Below, piece after piece: positions 46,391 through 58,453 of a stretch of DNA of 64,000 nucleotides. The notes beneath the pieces were generated by a model. That model saw nothing but the letters and a program-made list of their open reading frames with translations, was not told where the DNA came from and searched no databases. The stretch's first letter is position 1. Every line of letters starts with the position of its first letter. Position numbers and translations under genes: made by a program. Source of the stretch: Zhengitettix transpicula (Eukaryota; Arthropoda; Insecta; Orthoptera; Tetrigidae); the NCBI GenBank assembly GCA_037074705.1, contig CM073590.1:36665895-36729894 (forward strand), read 5' to 3'.

Positions 46391-49235
46391 ATAATTTTAC
46401 TATAATTCAGAAAATAAAACAGCAGACGCTTCAATCAATGCTCGGCCATGAAGGTAATTGAATTAAAGTATCTGGATGGAAAATTCGGAACTCTTTTTCA
46501 AACACAGAATTTTTTTCATTTAAATATCATCCGTATTTTTTTGGAACGCCGAATTTTCTTTTACTTTCTTTTACTGAACTTTATTCTTGTTGAACAGTAA
46601 GTTGGAAACTAAATTTTTGTACCTGAGGTCAGCGACATTAGATAAAATTGTAAATAATTTAGTCTGCGTTATCCTCTACTTTTCAACACATACAATTAAT
46701 TTATTTTTCCATTTTTCCGGAAACTGGAAACATATTTCAACATTTTCGTAACCGCCGTTCAGTAAAAAAAGTGAAAAAAAGCATGTAAGTAAATTATAAA
46801 TGTTTCTGAGACATTAAAAAAGTCTTTGTACTGGGATGAATACCGATCTGGTTAGCTTCTGGGGAAAATATTTATCTACTATTCATTTAATTCTTCTTAT
46901 ACTGACCAAATGTAGCACATTGAAAATCAAGTTTTTATTTAACACTGTTTGTTACTTCATGGGCTCTATCTGAAACGTAAATATACGGCTATCTTTTCGC
47001 CTAGTCTTGAAAAACTTCAAATTTCAGGCCCTGATATATAAAAGTAAATTTACTGGAATTGTAAGTTTTACAGGATAAGAACTTAGGATAACCTCAGAGG
47101 TTTTTTGGAGGTACAGACAAAACACCTTCAGCCATTTTTATGTAAAGCTACCTAAATCTTCGTTGAAGTAGGTAAAAACATGCTTTTCAAATTGGAACCG
47201 ATTTCACCTTGAAGCTGCTGTTTGTGCCGTCGAACCAAATTGCCACATTATTGTCCACGCAGCTACAGTAAACTTTTTTTTATTCATTATAGACGATGTA
47301 GCAACGTTTGTCTATTTCTCTGCTTTCATTCGCTGACCGCCAGAACGGCTTCCATTTGAAAACCATTATGCTTAGGGCTGTATGTAACAATAAATAAATG
47401 GGATTGGTCCGACAGTTTTACTGTAAAAATCGAACAAAATCAGACAGACAAAAATTTTGTTTTTTCAGTTTGCATGTCAATTATGCATAATGAATTGAAA
47501 TTACTGGATTCGACGACGTGCACGCGTTGCCCGCGCACTTATATACATAAACCTGAAAAAGTATTTAATTCTATATTAATCTTTAGTCAAGAAGTGCTTA
47601 ACCTAAATATAATGTTCCTTGTTCCGTACATACTGATAGTGCATGAATTGAACAGCTATGAAATACATTGAATATTATTGCATCAATCCCAACAAACATA
47701 CAACCAAATGCATTACGAATAAAACATTTAAATATACTTCTTGAGTATTGCAGGATAAAATTATCCGTCAGTCTTCCGACATTACGAAAGATTAAATTAT
47801 TAGCTAGATTAACAATTTAAACAAATGGTCGCCATATTGGAGTCACTACTATGGCGCGAAAATTAACTTACATTTTCTGCAAGGATCGTAAAGTATTTTG
47901 TATTGTTATTTTATTATGGAGTATTACTGGATAAAATTATACTTTTCATTCAAAATAAACATTGCTGCCTTATTTCATTACGGAAAAAGGAACTAATTTC
48001 ATAGCGTAGTAACGTTTCTCACTCGCGTGACGTCATGGTATCTTGGGGCGCAGTAATTTAACACAAAATTATCACATTTTTCAATTTATAATCCTTTCTA
48101 CCTCTGTGCTAAGGGCTTCTAACCCCCACAGTACCATTTCTCGTGTTTTTAATAATATGTGTACCAATTCTTGTTTAAATTTTTATAGAAATTAACGTAA
48201 ATAAATACATACATACAATCATACATCCTTTCTTATTATATAGATATTCTTTGGTATTACGGTGTACGAAATAGTGAACTCGAAACGGGCCTCGATCAGA
48301 AATAGATGTTATGGGATTCGTTTCGTTACCACTAAGGTGTCAATGACTACAAACATTCTTAACGTAGTAGAGGAGGACAGATAATTACAGTTCTGCTTTA
48401 ATGGATTAATTTAAATAGGAAATTTATTGTTACGTCATAATTTAAGTTTTATGAGTTTTGAAAAATACGATACTAACATTATTAGTTTGATCCAATATGT
48501 TTTTCGGGGAAAAAAGGGTACAATTGAATGACAATATTTTATTTTATTCCACTAATATGATTCATATGAGTCTTGAACTATGGTTGGCAGACCGTTGAGA
48601 CAAGTGCGACTCCCATTAAAATTTCAGTACAGAATTTCTACATGCAGCTTTAACTGATTTTACGCCAAATTTTAAAAATTAACCAAATATTGTAGTAATA
48701 TGATGTTATACTTTTTATTAATTAATATATTTGAATTTTATTACACAAATTTTAAAATAATTACTTTTTTATAATTATATTTTTAAGTGTTATTATTTTT
48801 ACATATGTGACTTCTGAAAATATGAAATTACATTAAATAAATAATATTTCGTGTTGTGTATCTACCTGATCTCTTTATAAAATATAAAAAACCGGATTGC
48901 GGCTCTCGTTGACGTCATGTGTGCTCAGCCCTAGTCTGTAATATTAAAATTTTTGTGTATTCATCTTATGGAAAGACTTAAAACTAACATCTATTAATTG
49001 AAATAAGTGAGGATTATTTACTATGACATTTCAGAAAACGGAGAATATTTGCGTATTTTTTTTTCCATTTGTTCAATTGAACGATGACTTTTCTGATTAA
49101 ATAGCTCAACTATTGACAAATAATGACATGACATATATTTTTTAATTTCGAATTACAGTCACTACAAATCTTTTTGTACGTTAGTTTGAAATCGTTAAAG
49201 TTCTTTGAGCGTGAAATAAGGGAAAATAATTGATA
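46390..49235. other. AT-rich DNA without recognisable gene
   Basis: Two TGACGTCA (CRE-type) octamers occur, near 48028 and 48910, in slightly GC-richer surroundings; such 8-mers are expected occasionally by chance. The frames seen have no motifs. Confidence 0.45.
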
Positions 49236-49239
49236 TTGT

Positions 49240-49620
49240 CTGGCTGGAGAGAGCCGACGCTTGTGTACAATTATGCGTCGTGTGAGGCGGAACCCTTCAC
49301 GGACTGCCGACTCCGCGCACGGCTAATTTATTAATTAGCGTCTTTGTGTTAGATCTCTACGATCTGCGGATGGAGGGGTGTGCTTGACGATGCCGAATGC
49401 GCCACCCTTCTCTGTTGTGGTAATGACTCAAAATTGCGAGTCGCGGCGGCAAGCTCCAATATTAGCTCCGGAGATCCCAACCGTGAATTTCAACAGCGTT
49501 CTGAGGGAGAAATGAAAGAGTGCTCGCATTACGGACATGATGGCATACATCTCACAAAGTGTCCTCAAACTTTAAAACACATGAGCAACTACTAGCAACA
49601 TCAGACTCCCAAACAATTGA
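49240..49620. other. GC-richer block, function unknown
   Basis: A plus frame (49380-49595, 71 codons) lacks an ATG start and motifs. Sharp compositional borders suggest a conserved or regulatory block. Confidence 0.25.
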
Positions 49621-50400
49621 GCACGGAACAATGGTCTGATAATATTGGCTTTTTTACATGTGCAGCACTACAATAGTCCTACGTCGCTACTATTCGTCCA
49701 ACGTTTTTCAAAAACTATTTAAAGTAAATCGTTACAAATTTCATTTCAATAGTGTTAATTTACATCTTCTTGTATACATTAGTATTTAATTATTTTTATT
49801 CATGAATTGAATGGGAAAGAAACCTGTTATTTTATATAAGTATATAGTCGGATCATTATTGGACGATTGTATTAGAATTCAGAGATCAGATGTTTTATTT
49901 TTATTTTCTTATATAGTACAAAACACATAGTTTACAATTGTTATTAATATTGATATTCATTTATTCGTAACGTTACATTTTATGGAACTGCTCTTTATTC
50001 TAACGTTTATGAAATTGGCATGTTATATTTGAAATTAACTTAAGTAAAATATCACGGTATCTCAAAACTCCTAAAATACTCGCTTGTAAATTTTCATCAG
50101 TTATGAACCTTGATCTAAAATGTTAAATTTCTCAATAACAAAAACACAAAGTCATTAGTAGATTCTTCATTCGCCTAGAAATGTTTAAGTATTTCTATTA
50201 GAAGGAGTATATGAAGTCAAGCAGAGAAACTTTTACGATGAGAAAAATAGGCCAAAAACAAAATTATAGCAAGAAGAATTAGCAAACCAACTTATCGAAC
50301 AGTAAACAAAAAACAGTAAACAAATTCAATATTGATTGTAGAAAGCATGGACCTACTACGTTCAGCCCAGAAATAGAACAAGATTTTAATTCAAGTTTTA
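49620..50400. other. AT-rich DNA without recognisable gene
   Basis: Nothing recognised. Confidence 0.5.
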
Positions 50401-50403
50401 TGT

Positions 50404-50704
50404 GGTAGGTGAAATAGTGGGGGCAGTGCGTTCCACATCAACCACAGAAAGCACCTCTCCCGCCATCGGACGGTCGTGGGACAAGTACTTACTGCCCGAC
50501 TTCCTTGATGCAGGTTTTCTAGGATTTGTCCTGCATAACTTTTAGGTAGGATCCTCAAACTACAGCCAGGGGGCCGTAGGTAACCCTTGGCTACCTTCCT
50601 GTACCCTTCCGCATCCCCTCCCCCTTTGAAATCATTTCCTATGCTATTAAAGGGGAGTTGTCACCACGTCGATTAACCTCATGTAACCTGCTACCTTAAA
50701 AAAA
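50404..50704 (+). repeat. R1 dispersed repeat, copy 5 (3' half)
   Basis: Starts within the central part (CACCTCTCCCGCCATCGG at about 50452) and ends with ATGTAACCTGCTACCTTAAA plus AAAA. It is followed by GGCTGCGAGGGATGGG, which resembles the first bases of copy 1 (GGCTGCGAGGGC), so another truncated start may abut it. Confidence 0.8.
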
Positions 50705-51825
50705 GGCTGCGAGGGATGGGGGGGCGGGTTAATGGTCAGGGTCAAGTTCAAGACCGAACGGGTTGTGGAGGCGTGGATGTGTCGTGGTATTCGGATCTAC
50801 GGAACTATAGTTTAAATTTCCTGTTGTTTTGAAAAGTAGACTTCCAAATATCTAGAATATAATGGCTGGGTTGTTCGAACTCTCATGCCTATGCACTAAA
50901 TGCCTTGTATGCTGAAAAAGAACGACAAAAACGTTCCTAACTCTTCCTGCTATATCTTAGCTTGTTTATTATAATAATCCTTGAATCCTAATTATAGTTC
51001 CTATATTTGTCTTTGGTATTACTTTCAACTAATCCGTTTCTCAACCTGATTACATATTTCCCTCTCTAAGAAATTTTTTCAACTTTTGTTGTTCTTTGTC
51101 CTCCTTAAACTAATGTAGGTAATGGAAAACACGAAAAACAAAAGACAATCTCGAATAACCTAAAATATTGTAACTATCCAATGGAATAAGTATATTTATA
51201 ACACTAGCGTGCACGAAAGTATGAATATTATAATATATATTGTTACAATACAATAAATGTTGTTTTAAAATGTGTTCGCAGTTATTTATTTAATAATTTA
51301 CTACATTTTTTTTATAGTTTGATTAAACAATTTGGTTTAGAGGTTATCACAACTTAATTGACGCCAAACAGTGGGACAGAAAATATGAATTATAGTATAT
51401 GACTAGTCTCGTTTAACTTTAAGTCAATATAATAAATTTCAAGGTGTTGTAAGATTTTCTTTGTACACATTATGCAGTTCAATTTGTTAATACTAGGGTA
51501 TAAGCATAGTTGAAATAACTTGAACTTTTGAAACAAGCATCAGTAAATTGTATAATATTATTTCTATTCTATTTTTTGATCACTTCGTGTTACGAAGCAA
51601 TCATTAAAATAAATATTTATTCCTCGATAAATTGTTGGACAAAGGATTATACTAAGCCCCCTTGAACCAGTATAAAGTACGCTGATCTGCAATATCGTCC
51701 TCAACAGACGATAACTTCCCGTGCTTATGTCTCGAAACTTCTGCCAAGAACATGTTTCCGCATATTGGAAAGATTTTACGAAAGTAATCACGGAAACGTC
51801 AATGTATGCAAACGAGCATTGAAAT
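50705..51825. other. AT-rich DNA, GC-rich only to about 50810
   Basis: 50705-50810 is G-rich and could be R1-related 5' sequence. The rest shows nothing. Confidence 0.4.
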
Positions 51826-51829
51826 TCAT

Positions 51830-52130
51830 ATGAAGGAGGGGGCTACGAATTGGGATGTGTTTGCAAGTTGATGTGATGAAGTTTCAGTTCGCGAGAAGAC
51901 GACAGGTGTTCGCCAACACGACGGTGGAGAGGAGCGAAAAGAAAACGGATTCAATTTTTTTCGCGCTGCCTGCGGGGAGCGATGTAAGTCGGTAGGAAGG
52001 AAAAAGAATTTCCGTGCCTGGATCATGATCGAAGGAGAGAGGATCAAGGTGGCAAGGACAGTGGGGGCCGTGGGAGAAGTTCTTATTGATTCACTTGGCA
52101 ACTTATGTTCACTTCCCCTGTTTTGGTGAT
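51830..52130. other. GC-rich block, function unknown
   Basis: A 91-codon minus frame (52101-51826) begins at TTG, not ATG, and is Ser/Pro-rich without motifs. The plus strand is purine-rich. Candidate regulatory block. Confidence 0.25.
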
Positions 52131-52785
52131 CCGCCGCAATCGTCGACAGAAAGCAAACTATATCTAACGATTTATTTCACGGCAGTTTCAAAGCAATACG
52201 AGTATATAACAAGTCAACTTATGATGCTTCAATTTTAAGTGAACCAGATCATCAGCTCATTTGTGGTCGACTCGTAGCCTAACTCAAACCAGAAATCTAG
52301 TAAACATTATTTTTTTATTTCTGTTCATCGTTGACCTTTCAAGTACGGTTCATGTAAGATGAAAGTGACACTAAAATTATATATGGATCATCGCCCTCGC
52401 TTGAATCATTTCGACTGTGAACCTTCGAATAAAAAAAATCAATGATTTATTTCCTTATGTAACTGTTCTCTGTGTAAAATGCACTATAACAGACTTTTAT
52501 TCGATTTTATTCAAACTTTTAAATTACCTAAGATGAAAAATACCTGCCCAGTGAACTTTGATATTTGGATACCTCCACCAAGAAATAAACATTTTTTTCA
52601 GACTTCGAAATACATTTAAAGTAGAACGTGAAATTATACAAACGCTGATAACACAAAGACACGATCACTTCACCGAAACACTTGGTTATAGTTTTGCTCT
52701 TATCATCTCATTGAACTATTGACGTATTGTTACGGCAACACAATATCAGTGATATGGGAGATTTACGCCTGAATTAATTACTTGT
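52130..52785. other. AT-rich DNA without recognisable gene
   Basis: Nothing recognised. Confidence 0.5.
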
Positions 52786-52789
52786 GGAC

Positions 52790-52885
52790 CAGCGAACATA
52801 CACTACTAGTTCTCTACTCAGACATTGGTGAGCGATGGTAGCAACGGGAGTGCTATCTTACGCCTACTGAGCTAATTCTCTTTCT
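52790..52885 (-). mobile_element. Possible tRNA-derived SINE fragment
   Basis: On the minus strand AATTAGCTCAGTAGGCGTAA (52877-52858) is a good tRNA D-arm/A-box. A B-box-like GTTCGCTGGTCC follows about 60 nt later (near 52790), farther than in a real tRNA. It abuts the (TA)n tract. Confidence 0.3.
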
Positions 52886-52905
52886 AGTTTTCCTGTATTT
52901 CTTGC

Positions 52906-52907
<2 letters not shown>

Positions 52908-52949
<42 letters not shown>
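52908..52949 (+). repeat. (TA)n microsatellite
   Basis: Uninterrupted TA repeat of about 20 units directly left of an R1 copy. Confidence 0.95.
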
Positions 52950-52951
<2 letters not shown>

Positions 52952-52970
52952 TTTAAAACAGCACAGCGGA

Positions 52971-53402
52971 ACTAAGGTTCCCACAAGCTGAGGCACCTCG
53001 GCCTGTTTTGAGAGGAGTACGTTCCGGGGTCGCAGACCTTGGGCATACGGTAAGAGTTGTTCGCTATTCCCATTGGACTAGTCGGCCAGCTGCCTCCTAA
53101 ACTGGTCGAGGCACGGAGAATGGAATGCTGCGTCCCCACAGCAAACTCCTCTCCCGCTAACGGAAGGGCGTGGGACAAGTACCCAATGCCCGACCTACCC
53201 GATGCAGGCTTTTCTAAGGTTTTCCCTGCATTTCTTTAGGCGAATGCCGGGTAGGATCCTTAAAATATAGCCCGTGGGCCCTAGTAACCCTTGGCTACCT
53301 TCCTCTACCCTTCCGCATCCCCCTTTTCAAATCCCTTCCTATGCTATTAAAGGGGAGTTACCACTATGTGGATTACCCTCATGTAGCCTGTTACCTAAAT
53401 AA
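52971..53402 (+). repeat. R1 dispersed repeat, copy 6
   Basis: Starts at AACTAAGGTTCCCACAAGC and runs to ATGTAGCCTGTTACCTAAAT. It lacks the extreme 5' end but is continuous through the central and 3' parts. It includes the TTTTCTAAGG..TCCCTGCATTTC segment that copy 1 has lost. Open frames 53057-53239 (plus) and 53178-52972 (minus) correspond to those in copy 1. Confidence 0.85.
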
Positions 53403-54160
53403 AAACTGTCTTCCCAACACTCTCTTCTTCCAAAACAACCAATAAATCTATTTAACGGTTTCAAAAACTATATTTTCAATATTTTATTGAATTGTACGAA
53501 CAGACATTTACATATTGTGGTAAACAATTTTAATTAAATATACAAGTAAGGAATCCAAAATATTTTTAAATGGTAATTGACAAATTAGAATTTAGTAGAA
53601 TTTATATTTTATATTTCTAAGAAAATGACTCAGCTTTTATGAGAATCTAAATTTCAGGGCCGTTTATCGGGCCTCTAATAAAGAGAGTGATTTACAATTT
53701 CCATCAAGGTATAAAAGAAAAAATGAATTTAAATTTACAATAACAAAATTTTATACCAATAACAGAAACTATAGAACTCTGAAAAGTTATATAAATCTGG
53801 CAAAGTTGTATACATCTGGCGGTAAATGATATTTGCGTAAAACTTAAGAATAAAGTTTGTTTTTTTACATAAAAACTCGTGATTACTTAATTTTTGTAGA
53901 AAACTAATTACATTGACCGGCCATAGCACTGATTTTATCAATGTCTCACTTTCCAACACTTTTGGCGCCTTTCCACTTTGCTCTCGTACATACTATCACA
54001 TTCAGTATTTCTGTAGAAAATCTTAAATAAATAAAATGATGGTATTCAGCCCATACTTTGTTGAATTCGACCATCACAGACTCTCGCTCAGACTACCATG
54101 GTCAGGCCCTCCAAAAAACACAAACACACACTCTGACTGTTTGAGTGACTGTCAATGCTA
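53402..54160. other. AT-rich spacer between two convergent R1 copies
   Basis: Nothing recognised. Confidence 0.5.
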
Positions 54161-54640
54161 TTTTTTTTTAAGTTGTAGACAGACTATGTATAGGATAATT
54201 CACATAGTGGCAACACCCCTCTTATAGCATAGTAACGGGATTTGAAAGAGGAAGGTAGCCAAGGGTTAACTAGGGCCCCCGGTCTATGGTTTAAGGATCC
54301 TACCCGACAATTCGCCTAAAAGTGATGCAGGGAAACCCTAGAAAATCCTGCACCATGTAGGTCGGTCATTTGGTACTGTCCCACGCCCTTCCGATGGCGG
54401 GAGAGGAGTTTGCTGTGGGGTCGCAGTTTTCCCCGCGCCGTGCCTTCACCAGTTTAGGAGGTAGCTGGCCGACTCTTACTGTGTGCACAAGGTCTGCGAC
54501 CCCGGAACATATACCTCTCAAAACAGGTGCGTCGACATGTGGGAACCTTAGTTCAAATACCAGAAAGATGTGGAGGCATCCCCAAAGGTAGCCTCCTACA
54601 GAGCTCACTGGGAAGGTTCACCTGCGAGAGAATTCTCTCG
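54161..54640 (-). repeat. R1 dispersed repeat, copy 7
   Basis: Minus orientation, 3' side at 54161 (poly-T TTTTTTTTTA, then degenerate GTAGACAGACTATG) and 5' side near 54640 (CCTGCGAGAGAATTCTCTCG). It shows the fullest 5' end together with copy 1. Overlapping frames 54370-54591 (plus) and 54608-54366 (minus). Confidence 0.8.
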
Positions 54641-54644
54641 ATGT

Positions 54645-54885
54645 TTCTGACAACGCTAAAGTTCTGAGCGTCTTATATACCTTTTCGACAATACACCGTA
54701 GCAACCATTATGGTCTCTGCTTTCTCGAGCCAAACAATGCTGTTCTTTACAATGTTCTGGCCTCAAAGTTACTCCGCCAATAAGAAAAGAAATAATTTAT
54801 ATAAAACATTTATTTACAAATTTGTAATCTCTTCTATATATTATGTTATTATTACGAATGATATAAACGGTACAAATTAATCTTA
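54645..54885. other. Unassigned sequence
   Basis: Moderate GC to about 54790, then AT-rich. Nothing recognised. Confidence 0.4.
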
Positions 54886-54889
54886 TTTT

Positions 54890-55175
54890 CTAGAACATTA
54901 TGCAGAGAGTTATTCAAGAAAGTAGGAAAACTAACTCTCTCAGGTCCATTTATTTAGTCATTGATGATATTTCTAATAATATTTATGAAAAATTTAGAAC
55001 ATACATTTAATTCTACAATTACAAACATTTTACATAAGAGTTATATTTTAACCAGTTGATCAAAAAGGCGTAATCATTTTTAACAAACTTCCTGATAACA
55101 TTAAAGAATTAAAAACCGCTCCAGTTGTATTCAAAGGTGAACTTCAACATTTTATATACATTACTCTGTGAATTA
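54890..55175 (+). pseudogene. LINE reverse transcriptase 3' end
   Basis: The plus strand around 55060-55160 translates to QKGVIIFNKLPDNIKELKTA followed by PVVFKGELQHFIYITL. This (x)KG..(I/F)FN.LP..IK....F K..L..F is the extreme C-terminus of CR1/Jockey-like LINE ORF2 proteins. Upstream NSTITNILHKSYILT fits the preceding region but in a broken frame. Only the end of the element remains. Confidence 0.6.
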
Positions 55176-55800
55176 GTTTTTGAAAGTAATTATATTCACA
55201 AAAATACTTGCAATCTTAATACTATCCTGTTAATATAATGAAATAAAAGTAGTAAAGTATACAGTCTTTCTCGATGGAGAGAATGAATAAGTCTTCTCGG
55301 GCTTCTAACTGAGTAAACAACTGTATCCACTACGTTTCGATGACGTTCACTGCCATCGTATTCTAGTATAAAAATATTCTGTAATTATTCAAATATTTTA
55401 GATATTAATTAAAATAATTATATTGATTTTATACTGAAAAAATTAATTTTAATTTGATATAATTCAATAAATTTTCAGTCAGAAAAGTAATACTAATATT
55501 TATTGCAAAAAAATCACATTACATTTCTGGAATCATATTAGTATGAAATTTTTTAATCTACAATTTATATTTAAAAATAATATTTTAATTTTAATTGTTC
55601 TTAAAAGATTAATACATGCAAATGTAATTAATTTCTAGATTGTAAATTAAAATTGACATACCTAATCATGTCCCAGAAGAGGACGTACGTCGTTGTGAAA
55701 TTAATACTTTTATAGTAAACATTATAATTACTTTTCTGCCTCAAGGCCATTTATCTATTTATATTAATATAATAAAATTTAATTTTCTGCATTTTATACA
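55175..55800. other. AT-rich DNA with two decayed hammerhead-like motifs
   Basis: On the minus strand 55365-55325 contains stem-like GATGGC/GTCATC followed by GAAACGTAGT; the CTGANGA part is degraded to ATACGA. On the plus strand 55674-55700 contains AGAAGAGGACGTACGTCG, similar to the core region of other Penelope ends, and is followed by CTCAAGGCCATTTATCT, as at 3.99 kb (CTCAAGGTCGTTTATTT). Both look like old Penelope termini. Confidence 0.35.
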
Positions 55801-57390
55801 TATGCAATATTTAACTTACCTAAATATGTATCAATCATTAATTCTAGACACAAAACAAAGTAAAATGTATGAATCTATCAACAACCTTGAATCTTTGCTT
55901 CTTATGTGGATGTTTGGAAAACGAATAATTTCTAATCTATTCCCCACTCGTAGCAGAATTATAAATTTACTTTTCGACTATACCGCATTGGTATAATTAA
56001 TTTTAATTAAATCGATTAAATATAAATCTTGGAATTCTAAACCTTCAAACAGCGTTTTTAATATTATTAAGAACAGTATGTAATAGGTAAAATACTGCAA
56101 GTTGATACTAGCGATTTATTCAAATCCTGAGAGTCATTTCGCCAGTTTTTCTCAAACCGGCTACGTCAATTCATATAGACGACGTCTATTAACGAAAACC
56201 TGAACTATCACCAATGACGTTTATTTGTGGCTTCCTGTCAGTGCGAACGAGGGTGTTCGCGAGAGGACACTCAATCACTTAGAGATCCGGCCGGCAGCAC
56301 CTAAGGGAGTCAATAATTCAGCAGGATGGCAGCCAACATGACAGACAGATATCTACACGCGAGTTTTAAAGTCCAAATATAGGTGAAGCTGAAATCAGTT
56401 CTCCGTATACCACTGAGGTTTGACAGGGCGTCGAGAAGGGAGAGCAAATCACATATTTCAGTGTATTTAGTCAAAATTCGGTATTTCGTTATCATTATGA
56501 TTGATTTCCGAATAGATTTTCATAGGTAATAAACAGTAGAATCAGCGATTAATCGCATAGTTTTCGTAGATTAAAATCTTAGCTGTGACTGTAGATAGAT
56601 CAGTTGTAGTGTGATGTCATATAATCTTACTCACGGGCTGATCTGGACTGTTTAATTGGTTCCCCGTCTACAGGAAAGTACTTCTGTACTCAGGAAGGGG
56701 TCCTCTGCAGAAAGAAGTCACTCTACTAGCTAGTTTTTCGACTGCCGTCTAGGTGTAAAGGCTCCTAGACTGTTAAGTTCAGTTTTTTTTTTATTAAACT
56801 TAACCTTCAACTTCCTAGCGCCTTCTGATTTTTTCAAGTCTCTGGACGGTACTATAGATGCAAAGAACCCCTCACGTTACACTCGTTTATAATTCCTTTA
56901 CTACATTTCTTCCTCTCTCCGCTGAAGAAGAGATGGCGGTGGAATTTCCTCCAAGATAATCCTATACTATCTTATAATTTCCGTATCTTTAGTCAAAACT
57001 GCGAATTGACGTACATCCGCCTTATTTTGGTACGACATTACAGATAACCATTTTTACATTTCTGTCAGATAATTTTGCTAAAAGTCTGATTATGTAGTTA
57101 GCTTTAATTAGTAATATACAGTATGGCTGTTCCAATTTATCATAAAGTCTAAGGAGAGTTGAGTATTACGGTTTCCTAAATATAAAAAATTTTGAAGACA
57201 CACTCGTCACTTGATTTCCTTAAAATACGTTTCTATATTCCTTTTTGGTCGGGAAACAAATTACTCGAAATGTAAGCTGTTTATAAGCAGTTGATAAATG
57301 CAGGAGATATGTTGGTATTAATTTCACAGCAATTTTTGAGCTTATCCGTTTATATTATGAAAAGAGTAAACATCAAAGTAAAGGATTTGT
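55800..57390. other. AT-rich DNA with small GC-richer patches
   Basis: Patches at 56150-56300 and 56640-56770 have no frames or motifs. Nothing else. Confidence 0.4.
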
Positions 57391-57394
57391 GACT

Positions 57395-57800
57395 AGATCG
57401 AGGAATTGGGGCAAGCTTACATCAAACGAGCGCTGTTCGTCGCCAAAATACCTGAGCTCCTCCACGACAAGCTTAACGGGTTCTCAATGTAAATGGCTCC
57501 TTGTGCGTGTGAGCCTAAGTTCGTAAGCCGAGCACCTCCATGAATGCGTCGTTATCCGAAGGACGTTAATCATGCCTTCCTTTGAATCGCGCAGCCTAGG
57601 AGACCCAATTCTAATTGTTTACGCTCGGTCCTTATTGTGTATCGCCTGGAAGAAGGGATCATTAAAATCCCTGCAGAAAGGCTTCCTGGGAAGGCTTTCC
57701 TGTCCTGTAACGAGCTCCGCCATTTGGCTGCTACCTTGTCTCACTGTGCGTGTGCAGCACTAAGCTTCCAGCGTCCACGGCAATGAAAAGCCCCAATTAC
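57395..57800. other. GC-rich block, function unknown
   Basis: Contains a 63-codon ATG frame (57572-57763) without motifs. Sharp edges and absence of repeats within the window suggest a conserved unique element. Confidence 0.25.
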
Positions 57801-58450
57801 CGTACACTAGCGTCCAAACGCCATTTTAACATCTGGTGTTTATTATGTCTCCTCACCCAGCCAAAATGAATAGACTTATTTCTACGCTAAAATAGGGTAC
57901 AGTATGCATATATTCATTTTCTTTACAGTCGAGTATCGTTCAATGCTTCGTTAAATTTAATTTGAGGGATGGTATGCCAAATAAATTTTTGAGATTCTGA
58001 AGAAAATCTAAACACCTTTTAAATTATAGAATGTTTCAGTAAAGGAACTGTGACTATACGCCAACTGTTACAGTTATGTTACACATATTTTAGTTTTAAA
58101 TTTATGAATTATGATAACTAATTTATACATTAGGGTTACGTTTTAAATTTTTCATAACTCACACGACACTACTGTAGTAATGATGAAAACTCCAATGAAA
58201 GAATATTTTGCATTCAGGACCTCGCATTTAGGTTTACAGAATTATCTTTTTCGTAGCCAGTTTTGTTGGTAATGACTTTTGTATCACTAGGTATTTTCTT
58301 AGGCACAAAATGTTTGTATCATTTGGAAGATACATAAAAATATATTACAAGGCATTTATGAAGAAAATAGCCAATGAATGACCAAAACCCAGTAAATCAA
58401 CACCAAACCTCCAATAAATTGTCTACTGAAAAACACTTTACTTACACAAA
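57800..58450. other. AT-rich DNA without recognisable gene
   Basis: Nothing recognised. Confidence 0.5.
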
Positions 58451-58453
58451 ATA

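Noticed and set aside
48020..48920. Paired CRE sites (TGACGTCA) as a regulatory module
   Set aside because: The two octamers are about 880 bp apart with no supporting promoter or gene; expected by chance at this frequency.
51826..52101. 91-codon minus frame as a gene
   Set aside because: Starts at TTG, composition is simple Ser/Pro-rich and there is no splice or promoter context.
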